Assembly (NCBI GenBank): GCA_903896595.1
Contig: CAITYL010000371.1
Location: 1-34,318 of the forward strand
Origin: an uncultured Lentisphaerota bacterium
GTDB taxonomy: Bacteria; Verrucomicrobiota; Lentisphaeria; Oligosphaerales; CAITYL01
DNA: 34,318 nt
Direction: 5' to 3'
Shown here piece after piece: positions 16,196-23,729 of the stretch (positions are counted from its first letter, which is position 1; each line of letters opens with the position of its first letter). The translations under genes and the position numbers were made by a program. The notes below the pieces were generated by a model. The model made no database searches. It saw only the letters and a list, made by a program, of their open reading frames with translations, and was not told the origin of the DNA.

Positions 16196-19100
16196 ATGAG
16201 CACGACCGCCCCCCGCAAGACCGCCGCCGCCACCGAATCCAAACCCCGCGACCTGTTCGCCGATCTCGCCGGACAGCGCGCGCAGTACCGCGACCAGGTG
16301 CTGCGCGCGCCGGAACCGCCGCCCCGGCCGGACCATCGTCTGCCGCCGGCGACTGAGCCCGCCGCGGTGTCCTGGACCCCGGCGCCAAAAATTCGCACCG
16401 AGGCGGCGCTGAACCGGGAGTTGGCGCGCCTGCGCCGGCACCATGCGCCGTTCCTGCGCGACCTGGCGCCGGCCGCTGAAACCACCCGGCTGGTGATGCC
16501 GCTGCCGGAGTTTGCCTGGCGCATCGAGAGCGACGAGGACCGGCGCCACTTCCCCGCCGTGCTGGACGGCGCCGGGGCCTGGGAAACGGTGCGGATTCCG
16601 CACTACGGGGCGCCGCTGGGGCGCGCTTCCACCCTCTACCGCACCGAGTTTGAAGTCACGCCGGAGATGCAGGCCAAAGGGGCGCTGTTCGCCTGTTTCA
16701 ACGGCGTGGATTATATCGCCGAGGTCTATGTCAACGGGCTGTGCGTGGGCACGCATGAGGGCTTTTTCGCGCCGTTTGAGTTTGAGATCAGCGGCCCGGC
16801 GCGGCCCGGGCGCAACACGCTGCTGGTGCGGGTGGTCAATGACGCGGCCACGCTCGGCAACGATTCCTGGGGCAGCGACGGCCATCTCTATGACGGCGAC
16901 AAGATCTACGCCGCCACCGGGCCCGGTTACGACGATCCCGCGGTCGGCTGGCATCATTGTCCGCCGGGCATGGGCATTTACCAGCCGGTACGCCTTGAGG
17001 CGCGGAGTCCGCAGAGCATCCACGATTTGTTTGTCCGGCCGCTGCCGGAAGAGGGCGTCGCGGAGGTTTGGGTGGAGATTTGGAACTGCGACAGGCTGCG
17101 GCATGAGGATTACGAAATAACGCTGGCCATGTTCGGCCAGAACTTCCGGGCGGTGGTCCGTCGCGATCAGGCGGTGGAGCTGCCGGGGCCGTTCTATCCC
17201 GCGCACAATCAATTCCGCTTCCGTCTGCCGATGCCCAAGGGGTTTCGCTGGTGGAACCCGGACACGCCCTGGCTTTACCAGCTCCAGGCGCGCCTGTGGC
17301 GGCTGCCGAAAGAGGGCGACAAGGGCGGCACCAAAGTTCTGGCGGACGCCCGCTGCCAGCAGTTCGGCATGCGCTCGTTCCGGCTCGATGAAAGCTGCGA
17401 ACCGAAGGGACGCTTCCTGTTGAACGGCCGGGAAATCCGGCTGCGCGGCGCCAACACCATGGGGTTTGAGCAGCAGGATATTATGAAAGGCGACCGGCCG
17501 CGGCTGATCGACGACATCCTGCTGGCCAAGCTCTGCAATATGAACTTTCTGCGTCTGACCCAGCGGCCGGTGCAACGGCCGATGTATGAGCTCTGCGACC
17601 GGCTCGGGCTGATGCTGCAGAGCGATCTGCCGTTGTTCGCCCTGATCACCCGCCGGCAGTTCACCGAAGGCGTGCGCCAGGCGCGGGAGATGGAGAAGCT
17701 GATTCGCGCCCATGCCTGTTCCATCGTCGTCACCTACATCAACGAACCGTTCCCGCTGCCGTGGGTGCCCAAAAAGGCGGGGCGCATGCTGAGCCGGCCG
17801 GAACTGGAGAGTTTCTTCCTGGCCTGCGACCAGGCGGTGCGGCTGGAAAACCCCGACCGCGTGATCAAGCCGGTGGATGGCGACTACGATCCGCCGGCGG
17901 TCGGCCTGCCCGACACCCATTGCTACTGCTGCTGGTACAACGGACACGGCGTCGAGGTCGGCAAGCTGCACCGCGGCTGGTGGCAGCCGGTCAAGCCCGG
18001 CTGGAACTATGGCTGCGGCGAGTTCGGCGCCGAGGGGCTGGAGGCGGAATCCACCATGCGGACGCATTATCCCAAGGAGTGGCTGCCGCGGACGCCGGAC
18101 GAGGAAAACCATTGGACCCCCGAGCGCATCGTCCAGGCCCAAAGCTGGAAGTTCCACTTCATGTGGTATGACACCCAGCACACCATGAAAGACTGGATCG
18201 CGGCCAGCCAGCGGCACCAGGCTTGGTCGACGCGGATCATGACCGAGGCGTTCCGGCGCGACGCCCGCATGGTCAGCATCGCCATTCATCTGTTCATTGA
18301 CGCCTTCCCTTCCGGCTGGATGAAAACCATTATGGATGTGGACCGGCATCCCAAGCCGGCCTTTTTCGCCTACCGCGAGGCGCTGGCGCCGTTCCTGGTC
18401 AGCCTGCGCACCGATCGCACCGCCTATGTTGCCGGGGAGACCGTCGGCGTGGAAGCCTGGCTGTGCAACGACACCCCGGAGGCGCCTGCCGGGGCGCGCC
18501 TGTTGTGGCGTGTGCTGCAGGCCGGGCAGGTGGTGACCGCCGGTGCCGCCGCCGCCATTGTCCCGGCCTGTTCCAGCCACTGCCAGGGACTGATCGAGTT
18601 CACCGCCCCGGCCACGACCGGGCGCGGCATGCTGACCCTCCAGTCGGCCCTGGTGGCCGCCGACGGCCGCACGCTGACGGAGAACGAGCTGGCATTGACG
18701 CTGTTCCCCGCCCTGCCGGCCGCCGCGCCGGCGGCGCCCGCGGTGACGGTGCTCGGCGCCGCGGACGGCATCGCCGCCCGGCTGGCCCGGGAACTGGGGG
18801 TGGCCACCACGCCCGACGGCGTCTTGGGTTCCGTCATTTTGGCCGATGGTTCCGAACCGCTCAAACGCCATGCCAAGGCCTTGGGTCGGGCGGTACGCGC
18901 CGGCGCCCGGGTCATTCTGCTCGAACTCCCCACCGGCAAGCATGGGGTGGCCGGAGACGAAATCGAGGTATTGGGCTGTTCCATGGGCGGCCGCCAGTTT
19001 GTCTCCCGTGCCACCGGCCATCCGCTGGTCAAGGGGTTCGAGGCGGACGACTTCAAGATGTGGTTCGACCCGGCCGGGGATTGCGTCATGACGCTGCTGG

Positions 19101-19327
19101 ACCGCTATTTGCACGTGCCCGAAAACGGAGTTTGGAAGACGATCCTGCAAAGCGGCGGCCATCATGGCGGCTGGCACGAAACCACCGGCGGCGGCCACTT
19201 CCCGGCCGTGGCGGAAAAGCGCGACGGCAAGGGTGCCTGGATCATTTGCCAAATCAAGCTGGCCGGGCGCCTGGCCAATCCCGTGGCCGCCCTCTTCGCC
19301 CGCCGCCTGGTGGCGGCCGGCGGTTGA
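16196..19327 (+). CDS. GH2-family glycoside hydrolase with C-terminal GATase-like domain
   Basis: This is a 1043-residue protein without a signal peptide, so probably cytoplasmic. After an unusual 90-residue N-terminal stretch rich in Pro and Arg comes the GH2 sugar-binding jelly roll (about 100-270; FNGVDYIAEVYVNG is typical), an Ig-like domain and the TIM barrel. The acid/base is Glu517 (TYINEP) and the nucleophile Glu609 (GEFGAEG). The last 200 residues (from about 840, VTVLGAADG onward) resemble a class I glutamine-amidotransferase-like/ThuA-type fold, also seen at the end of some beta-galactosidases. The activity is probably beta-galactosidase, beta-mannosidase or beta-glucuronidase type; motifs do not decide. 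It is transcribed divergently from the GntR-type regulator, its likely controller. A GAGG lies 4 nt before the ATG, slightly close. Confidence 0.88.
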   Translation: MSTTAPRKTAAATESKPRDLFADLAGQRAQYRDQVLRAPEPPPRPDHRLPPATEPAAVSWTPAPKIRTEAALNRELARLRRHHAPFLRDLAPAAETTRLVMPLPEFAWRIESDEDRRHFPAVLDGAGAWETVRIPHYGAPLGRASTLYRTEFEVTPEMQAKGALFACFNGVDYIAEVYVNGLCVGTHEGFFAPFEFEISGPARPGRNTLLVRVVNDAATLGNDSWGSDGHLYDGDKIYAATGPGYDDPAVGWHHCPPGMGIYQPVRLEARSPQSIHDLFVRPLPEEGVAEVWVEIWNCDRLRHEDYEITLAMFGQNFRAVVRRDQAVELPGPFYPAHNQFRFRLPMPKGFRWWNPDTPWLYQLQARLWRLPKEGDKGGTKVLADARCQQFGMRSFRLDESCEPKGRFLLNGREIRLRGANTMGFEQQDIMKGDRPRLIDDILLAKLCNMNFLRLTQRPVQRPMYELCDRLGLMLQSDLPLFALITRRQFTEGVRQAREMEKLIRAHACSIVVTYINEPFPLPWVPKKAGRMLSRPELESFFLACDQAVRLENPDRVIKPVDGDYDPPAVGLPDTHCYCCWYNGHGVEVGKLHRGWWQPVKPGWNYGCGEFGAEGLEAESTMRTHYPKEWLPRTPDEENHWTPERIVQAQSWKFHFMWYDTQHTMKDWIAASQRHQAWSTRIMTEAFRRDARMVSIAIHLFIDAFPSGWMKTIMDVDRHPKPAFFAYREALAPFLVSLRTDRTAYVAGETVGVEAWLCNDTPEAPAGARLLWRVLQAGQVVTAGAAAAIVPACSSHCQGLIEFTAPATTGRGMLTLQSALVAADGRTLTENELALTLFPALPAAAPAAPAVTVLGAADGIAARLARELGVATTPDGVLGSVILADGSEPLKRHAKALGRAVRAGARVILLELPTGKHGVAGDEIEVLGCSMGGRQFVSRATGHPLVKGFEADDFKMWFDPAGDCVMTLLDRYLHVPENGVWKTILQSGGHHGGWHETTGGGHFPAVAEKRDGKGAWIICQIKLAGRLANPVAALFARRLVAAGG

Positions 19328-19330
19328 TGG

Positions 19331-19475
19331 CGGAGGTGGTTGGGAACCCCCTTTTGAGGAAAGGCGGTTCCCAAACCCTCCGTCAAACCTTTTTGTGCCT
19401 TTTTGCGGATTCCGCAGGCCATTCCAGTGCAAAAGGCTATGGTTGGGACAGCAAGGGTGGCCCCAATCCACAAAT
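19331..19475 (+). repeat. Dispersed long-hairpin element, copy 2 (internally deleted)
   Basis: It starts 4 bp after the GH2 stop codon. The left arm (GTTGGGAACCCCCTTTTGAG, then the CCGTCAAACCT and GCGGATTCCGCAGG blocks) and the loop word GGGACAGCAAGG are present, but the right arm is reduced to GGGTGGCCCCAA near 19455-19467. The arm and loop match the copy at 22417-22622. The element is followed at once by a truncated permease end, so it may mark an old rearrangement junction. Confidence 0.7.
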
Positions 19476-19494
19476 CGACTCATGGTGGTGTTCC

Positions 19495-19620
19495 ATGATC
19501 AACGAATGGCTGTTCCTGGGCGAACGGCTCGGCCCGGTGCAGTTGCTGGGCGCGTGCGTGGTCATGGCCGCCGTGCTGATCGGCCGCACCGCCCGGCCCG
19601 CCCCCGTCAAAACCCGGTGA
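19495..19620 (+). pseudogene. C-terminal remnant of an EamA/DMT-family permease
   Basis: Forty-one codons encode EWLFLGERLGPVQLLGACVV, then MAAVLIGRT and a short basic tail. This is the usual last transmembrane hairpin of EamA (drug/metabolite transporter) proteins, which are about 300 residues long with ten helices. Nothing of the preceding nine helices is present upstream; the space is taken by the hairpin element and the GH2 gene. No ribosome site is visible. It is most likely the tail of a deleted gene. Confidence 0.7.
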
Positions 19621-19660
19621 TGATTATGGGGAAGGCTGATATCAATTAAAATTTAATAGT

Positions 19661-19755
19661 TTGCCACAAAAGGCACAAGAAGCACAAGTAAACACATCGC
19701 CGATGACGGTAAAAACCAGTGTATTTTCTTGTGACTCTTGTGCGTCTTGTGGCCA
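19661..19755. repeat. Inverted pair of CACAAG three-unit repeats
   Basis: The left arm (19661-19688) reads TTGCCACAAAAGGCACAAGA and continues with AGCACAAG; the right arm (19728-19755) is the reverse complement of the same pattern (CTTGTGACTCTTGTGCGTCT and on). Each arm has three CACAARR units at 8-10 bp spacing. The pair lies between the ends of the permease remnant (plus strand) and the VapC gene (minus strand), a convergent spacer, where a folded RNA could stop transcription from both sides (inferred). Confidence 0.65.
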
Positions 19756-19782
19756 TCGAATCAGACTGAAGTGTAAGTGAAA

Positions 19783-20184
19783 TTATGGGGCGGTTGGTTT
19801 TTTGCGCAGATCCGCATCAAAGGAGAAAACCTCAAATCTGCCACCCGCTTCTTTTGCCAGCAGGAGGCAGTCCACCCAATCCAGATTGGACTTCCCATAG
19901 CGTTGCAGGGCGTCCACCAAATCGGCCCGATCCTCATTTTGTATCCCTTTGTAATGAAACAGAACGCTCAGCTTGTCGGCCACCTCCAAACGCGGAACGC
20001 GATAGAATTTATGCAGCACGTACACGCATTCCGTCAGCACGCTTTCCAGGATCAGCGCCTGACGGTGTCCTTCCCGGACCGCCTCGAAGAACGCACTGGC
20101 TTGCGCATACTGTTCCGCGTGGTCGGCCAAGAGGTAGCGCAGGACCACGTTAGTGTCAGGGAGTACGCTTGCGGGCTTTGCCAC
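19783..20184 (-). CDS. vapC: VapC-like PIN-domain toxin (ribonuclease)
   Basis: This 133-residue PIN-domain protein starts at GTG 20184, because GGAGG lies 6 nt upstream and the domain then starts at once; a longer reading from 20244 has no such support. The acidic residues of the PIN active site are visible: Asp10 in LPDTN, Glu in LESVLTECVYVL, Asp in DWVDCLL and Asp in FSFDADL. Such proteins cut RNA (often tRNA) with Mg2+ and are held inactive by the partner antitoxin. The gene overlaps the antitoxin gene by 29 bp on the same strand, the usual arrangement for coupled translation. It lies in a repeat-rich, plastic region beside a gene remnant, which fits a mobile module. Confidence 0.88.
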   Translation of the reverse strand: MAKPASVLPDTNVVLRYLLADHAEQYAQASAFFEAVREGHRQALILESVLTECVYVLHKFYRVPRLEVADKLSVLFHYKGIQNEDRADLVDALQRYGKSNLDWVDCLLLAKEAGGRFEVFSFDADLRKKPTAP

Positions 20185-20398
20185 GGGCGACCTCCTTCCA
20201 GGTGCTGTCCCGAATTTCGGAAAGGGGACGAAGCCGATCAGCATAAGCGGCCAACGAACCGCCCACGCTTTTCACCGGCCGCACCATTACCACCTGATCC
20301 CGGAGCTCAAACTCAATGAGCCGGGACTGGAGGAATTCCCGGATGCATTTGGGCAGGGTGACTTGTCCCCTGGAGGTTACGGTAGCAACTGCATTCAT
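20156..20398 (-). CDS. vapB: AbrB/MazE-fold antitoxin of the PIN toxin (VapB-like)
   Basis: This 80-residue protein has an N-terminal swapped-hairpin DNA-binding domain (residues 3-45: ATVTSRGQVTLPKCIREFL, the SpoVT-AbrB signature) and a C-terminal tail that would wrap the toxin (DSTWKEVARGKARKR). GGAG lies 8 nt before the ATG. Its role is to neutralise the PIN toxin encoded by the overlapping next gene and, with it, to repress their shared promoter. Upstream a 27-bp inverted repeat is a ready binding site. In the usual promoter LPKCIREFL is LPKEIRExL; the Cys at that place is unusual but probably harmless. Confidence 0.88.
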   Translation of the reverse strand: MNAVATVTSRGQVTLPKCIREFLQSRLIEFELRDQVVMVRPVKSVGGSLAAYADRLRPLSEIRDSTWKEVARGKARKRTP

Positions 20399-20425
20399 GA
20401 TTTAATCTCCACGCAAAAACAGGCA

Positions 20426-20452
20426 TGCATTACTTTAATTAATTATAATGCA
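20426..20452. promoter_or_regulatory. Inverted-repeat operator/promoter of the vapBC-like pair
   Basis: Perfect arms TGCATTA and TAATGCA flank a 13-bp AT-rich centre that contains the palindrome TAATTAATTA. On the minus strand the site includes TATAAT, a good -10 box, 28-48 bp before the antitoxin start codon. This is the layout expected for autoregulation by an AbrB-type antitoxin with its toxin. The -35 box is not obvious. Confidence 0.7.
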
Positions 20453-20556
20453 AGTCGCCTTTCTTGGCCACTCGCAAGCGGATAATCATCGCGATTCTTA
20501 TCCGAAACCTACAGTCTACAGCCTAACCACCTACAGCCTCAACAGGAGATAGTGCC

Positions 20557-21567
20557 ATGACGAGCCGTGAACGGGTCAAACGCGCCATCCATTTCCAGCG
20601 TCCGGACCGGGTGCCCTGCTTTCTTCCCGACGGCCGGGAAAACGACCTGCGGTGGCTGTGGTTGCCGCACCCGCCAGTTATTCAGGAATGGACGCCACTG
20701 CCGGGCACCGGACTGGACCGGCGGATCGACGAATGGGGCACGGTTTATGAGCGCCCCACCGGTTCCGCGCTCGACCACGGCGAAAAGGCCAGCGTCGCCA
20801 TTCCCGACTTGGCCCGGCAGGCGGAATATGCGTTCCCTGACCTCAATAATCCGTCTCATTTCGCCGCGGCGGCGGAGGCCGTGCGGGTGAACAACGCCGC
20901 CGCCAATCCGCAATATTGTTTGGCGGTAATGCCCTTTAACAGTCTCAATGAAGGGACTCATAATCTGATCGAACTGGACCGGATGTTCATCGCCTATTAC
21001 GAGGAGCCGGAGTTATTGAAGACGCTGATCGCCCGCCTGGCGGCGGCGCAGCAGGAAAGCATCCGCCGCCTGGCCGCCGCCGGCTGCGACGGCGTCATGG
21101 GCTATGATGACTGGGGGTTGCAGGACCGGCTCATGGTCGGGCTCGACCTTATTGAGGAGTTTTTCATGCCGCACTACCGGGCGAACTGGGCGCTGGCCCA
21201 TTCGCTGGGCATGGACGTGTGGTTGCATTCCTGCGGCAACATCCTGCCGCTGTTGCCCAAGCTCAAGGCGTGGGGACTGGACGTCATCCAGCAGGATCAG
21301 CAGGAGAACATGGGGCTGGAAGCTCTCGACCAGGCCGTGGGCGGCCGGCTCGCGTTCTGGTGTCCGGTGGACATCCAGAAGACCATGGTCGCGGGCACCC
21401 CGGACGAGGTCCGCGCCTACGTGCGCCGGCTGCGCGCGACCCTCGGCAATCATGACGGCGGCCTGGTCGGCATGGCCTATTCGACGCCGGAGGCAGTCCG
21501 CCACACATCAGAGAACCTCGCCGCCATGTGCGACGCCTTCCGCGCGTTGCCGGGGTATCATGGTTGA
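20557..21567 (+). CDS. Uroporphyrinogen-decarboxylase-family (URO-D fold) protein
   Basis: This 336-residue cytoplasmic protein opens with TSRERVKRAIHFQRPDRVP, the standard start of the URO-D-like family, and AGGAG lies 8 nt before the ATG. The barrel ends include GCDGVMGYDDWG and LHSCGNILPLLP; His224 and Cys226 of the latter are the positions that bind zinc in the methyltransferase branch (MtaA/CmuA-like), not the true heme-pathway decarboxylase. Members of this branch are very abundant in Lentisphaerae and Planctomycetes, mostly with unknown substrates. No corrinoid protein or methyl-group partner is next to it, so methyl transfer is only a family-based suggestion. A short CTACAGCCT-type repeat (about 20508-20540) precedes the ribosome site and a G-rich array follows the stop at 3 bp. 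Confidence 0.88.
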   Translation: MTSRERVKRAIHFQRPDRVPCFLPDGRENDLRWLWLPHPPVIQEWTPLPGTGLDRRIDEWGTVYERPTGSALDHGEKASVAIPDLARQAEYAFPDLNNPSHFAAAAEAVRVNNAAANPQYCLAVMPFNSLNEGTHNLIELDRMFIAYYEEPELLKTLIARLAAAQQESIRRLAAAGCDGVMGYDDWGLQDRLMVGLDLIEEFFMPHYRANWALAHSLGMDVWLHSCGNILPLLPKLKAWGLDVIQQDQQENMGLEALDQAVGGRLAFWCPVDIQKTMVAGTPDEVRAYVRRLRATLGNHDGGLVGMAYSTPEAVRHTSENLAAMCDAFRALPGYHG

Positions 21568-21569
21568 GC

Positions 21570-21627
21570 GGTTGGGGGGTTGGGTGGTTGGGTGGTTGGG
21601 TGGTTGGGGGGTTGGGGGGTTGGGTGG
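21570..21627 (+). repeat. G-rich heptamer array (GGTTGGG)n
   Basis: About eight units of GGTTGGG/GTTGGGT start 3 bp after the stop codon of the URO-D-family gene. Runs of two to six G separated by TT or T could form G-quadruplexes in the coding-strand RNA or DNA. It opens the 1.19-kb gene-poor stretch 21568-22756. The same pattern on the other strand, with an 8-bp unit, lies at 31585-31664. Confidence 0.8.
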
Positions 21628-21716
21628 CGCCAGCCGGGAAGCGCGCTGGCGTTTTGGAGTACCGCTGGCCTGACGGCGCGTTCATACCGCCTTGGTCCGG
21701 TATGCAGCGTGTCTTT

Positions 21717-22021
21717 GCTAGCCTGGATTATTCATGAATTTTGGTCGCCAACGGCGACGCACGTGTCCAGCCCAGAGTTGGACAACCCCGGGGCATGAAA
21801 ACAATCCCAATTCGAATTGCACACTGTAGGGGTGTTACATGAAGAGGTCGATTTCCTCATACGACGTTCTCCAGACAATACGCGAACATGTGCGTCCCCT
21901 TCAGGGACGAATCCGGTTGATGTTGATTTCCCAGGGTCATTCGACCCTGGGTTGAACATGTCAGTCCCCGTTGGGGACAAAGCCGGGAAAACGCAATCAC
22001 TCATGAATAATCCAGGCTAGC
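21717..22021. mobile_element. 305-bp MITE-like element with perfect 21-bp terminal inverted repeats and five hairpins
   Basis: The left end (21717-21737) begins GCTAGCCTGGATTATTCATG and the right end (22001-22021) is its exact reverse complement over 21 bp. If the TA at 21719-21720 and 22018-22019 is the duplicated target, the mobile unit starts at GCCTGG, as in IS630/Tc1-type insertions. The interior has no credible gene. It has five stem-loops: 21744-21758, 21765-21783, 21893-21909, 21930-21951 (9-bp stem) and 21964-21978. Two direct repeats share GAACATGT, GTCCC and CCGG (21884-21921 and 21954-21985). It is probably a non-autonomous element moved by a transposase encoded elsewhere. Confidence 0.75.
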
Positions 22022-22025
22022 GGGG

Positions 22026-22135
22026 CGTCCTCTCCGTCCTCCTTGTCCTCCCCTCGCCTTGCCGTCCTCCATGTCCTCGCCCCGCCGCCCGCAAACGGGA
22101 ACGTGCCGCCGCTAAGGACGGCGAGGACTATGGAG
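22026..22135. repeat. Degenerate 9-10 bp array (CGTCCTCC)n with an inverted copy
   Basis: Six or seven units of the type CGTCCTCC/TTGTCCTCC cover 22026-22079. GGACGGCGAGGACTATGGAG at 22116-22135 is a reversed copy of the same words, so the block can fold back on itself. It begins 4 bp after the right end of the 305-bp element. No gene is present. Confidence 0.6.
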
Positions 22136-22182
22136 TAATTGAAGACGTAGTAACAAGCCCGTTAAAATGGAATCCCAGTTCT

Positions 22183-22380
22183 TTATGGATGCCTGTCTGC
22201 CGACTTCGGGCCAGCCGATTGATTTTCTTCCGCCAGTGCTTTCACTTTCGCCCAGTCGGTTACTTTTTCGGTGAACGGCCATTGCCGGCGGATCGAAATC
22301 CCCTGTTCCCGCTGAGTCAGCAGGCGGCTGGCGAGAAGTTGTTCGCTTTTCTTCATATAGGTCATCACTTTCAAATGCAA
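22183..22380 (-). CDS. Possible small protein or gene remnant, unrecognised
   Basis: This open frame of 65 codons has three in-frame ATGs (22380, 22365, 22356) and none has a good ribosome site. The product is charged and helical in character (MKKSEQLLASRLLTQREQGI near the start, then TDWAKVKALAEEN), which looks more protein-like than shadow frames nearby, and the local base composition is lower in GC than the neighbouring genes. I do not recognise it. It lies between two repeat blocks and could be the last part of a gene lost when they arrived. It could also be chance. Confidence 0.25.
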   Translation of the reverse strand: MHLKVMTYMKKSEQLLASRLLTQREQGISIRRQWPFTEKVTDWAKVKALAEENQSAGPKSADRHP

Positions 22381-22410
22381 ACGGTTTCAATGGGGGCATG
22401 GATAATTTTG

Positions 22411-22645
22411 TCGAATGATGTTGGGGCCACCCTTTTGAAAAGGGTGATCCCCAAGCCCCTTCCTAAAACTTTTGTACGTTTTTTGCGGATTTCGCAGGCA
22501 GCCTTCGTGCGTCAGACCACGTGCGGGACAGCAGAGGCTGCCTGCGAAATCCGCAAAGGGCACAAACAGGTTTGACGGAGGGTTTGGGAACCGCCTTTCC
22601 TCAAAAGGGGGTTCCCAACATCGTCCGACAAAACGGTCATGCAAC
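22411..22645. repeat. Dispersed long-hairpin element, copy 3 (most complete; 206-bp inverted repeat)
   Basis: The two arms (22417-22503 and 22536-22622) are diverged reverse complements over their whole 87 bp; the inner 19 bp, GCGGATTTCGCAGGCAGCC, are perfect. The outer arms differ in type: one has GGGGCCACCCTTTT, the other GGGAACCCCCTTTT, the two flavours seen alone in the other copies. The 32-nt loop contains GTGCGTCAGACCA and GGGACAGCAG, conserved in the copies at 19331 and 23730. AAAACGGTCATGCA follows on the right, as it does in the 23730 copy. No coding capacity is evident. Confidence 0.8.
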
Positions 22646-22756
22646 CCGTCACGGAGCCGTGCTTTTCGGATGCGGGGTGGCGTGGTATGGTAACCGGCTT
22701 TGTTGAATTTTCCCGGCGTTTCCATTTTGGACACCGGAACCGTGGAGGTTGCGCTC

Positions 22757-23719
22757 ATGCCATTAATCGACAAACCGTTGGCCGAACTATACACCTATGA
22801 GGGCCGGAATCCGCGGCCCAACGATTTCGACGCGTTCTGGGACCGGGAACTGGCGGCCATGCGCGCCCTGGATCCCCAGATCGAGCTGGTGCCCGCCAGC
22901 TTTCAGGTTGCCCATGCGGAATGTTTCGATCTATTTTTCACCGGGGACCGCAGCGCGCGGGTCTATGCCAAGTTGCTGCGGCCGAAAAAGCGTGCTGGCA
23001 AGCACCCGGCGGTGGTGATGTTCCATGGGTATTCCGGTGATTCCGGCGATTGGAATGACAAGCTCGCCTACGTCAGCCAGGGCTTCACGGTGGCGGCCCT
23101 GGACTGCCGCGGGCAGGCGGGACGTTCGGAAGACAAGGGCGGCGTCAAGGGCAACACCCTGAACGGCCACATCATCCGCGGCCTGGCTGACGCGGGGCCG
23201 GAGACGCTGCTCTTCAAGTCCATTTTTCTCGACACCGCCCAGTTGGTGCGCATCGTCATGGCAATGGACGGGGTGGATGAAAACCGGGTTGGCGTCCTCG
23301 GCGGGTCGCAGGGCGGCGGGCTGACACTGGCCTGCGCCGCGCTTGAGCCGCGCGTGCGCCGCGTCGCGCCAGCGTTCCCCTTCCTGTGCGACTACCGGCG
23401 CGTGTGGGAAATGGATCTGGCGGTCAATGCCTATGCCGAACTCAAGGATTACTTCCGGCGCACCGACCCGAATCATCTGCGTGAGGACGCCACCTTTGAG
23501 CGGCTCGGGTACATTGACGTTCAGTTCCTGGCCCCGCGCATTCGCGGCGAGGTGCTGATGGGGGTCGGGCTGATGGACACCATTTGCCCGCCGTCCTCCC
23601 AATTCGCGGCCTACAACAAGATTCCCGCGGCGAAAAACTTGGTGATCTATCCCGACTTCGGGCATGAAGGGCTGCCCGGGTTCAATGACCGGGTGTTCGA
23701 GTTCATGATGAAGCTCTGA
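22757..23719 (+). CDS. CE7-family acetyl esterase (acetyl xylan esterase / cephalosporin C deacetylase type)
   Basis: This is a 320-residue alpha/beta hydrolase. The start at 22757 is set by GGAGG 8 nt upstream; an ATG at 22700 lacks a site. The CE7 signatures are present in order: RGQ in DCRGQAGRS, the nucleophile elbow GGSQGG with Ser184, Asp274 in GLMDTICPP and His303 in GHEGLP. The spacing of the triad (90 and 29 residues) is close to that of the Bacillus pumilus enzyme. It removes acetyl groups from short sugar oligomers, usually inside the cell, and no signal peptide is seen. Whether xylo-oligosaccharides are the natural substrate here is unknown. It stands alone, with hairpin-element copies on both sides. 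Confidence 0.92.
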   Translation: MPLIDKPLAELYTYEGRNPRPNDFDAFWDRELAAMRALDPQIELVPASFQVAHAECFDLFFTGDRSARVYAKLLRPKKRAGKHPAVVMFHGYSGDSGDWNDKLAYVSQGFTVAALDCRGQAGRSEDKGGVKGNTLNGHIIRGLADAGPETLLFKSIFLDTAQLVRIVMAMDGVDENRVGVLGGSQGGGLTLACAALEPRVRRVAPAFPFLCDYRRVWEMDLAVNAYAELKDYFRRTDPNHLREDATFERLGYIDVQFLAPRIRGEVLMGVGLMDTICPPSSQFAAYNKIPAAKNLVIYPDFGHEGLPGFNDRVFEFMMKL

Positions 23720-23729
23720 ATATGTTTGA

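Noticed and set aside
16019-19483. Very long minus-strand open frame (over 1100 codons) opposite the GH2 gene
   Set aside because: It is the antisense shadow of a high-GC gene. The plus strand has full GH2 motifs with both catalytic Glu; the minus frame gives a low-complexity Arg/Gly/Pro-rich product without domains.
21744-21978. Integron attC sites or CRISPR-like repeats inside the 305-bp element
   Set aside because: The hairpins differ in size and spacing, no core RYYYAAC/GTTRRRY pair frames a cassette, and no integrase is present. The terminal inverted repeats fit a transposon better.
22472-22706. Plus-strand frames within the hairpin element giving RNPQRAQTGLTEGLGT-type peptides
   Set aside because: The same peptide arises at each copy because the DNA repeats, in different frames and orientations; stems pair and no ribosome site is seen.
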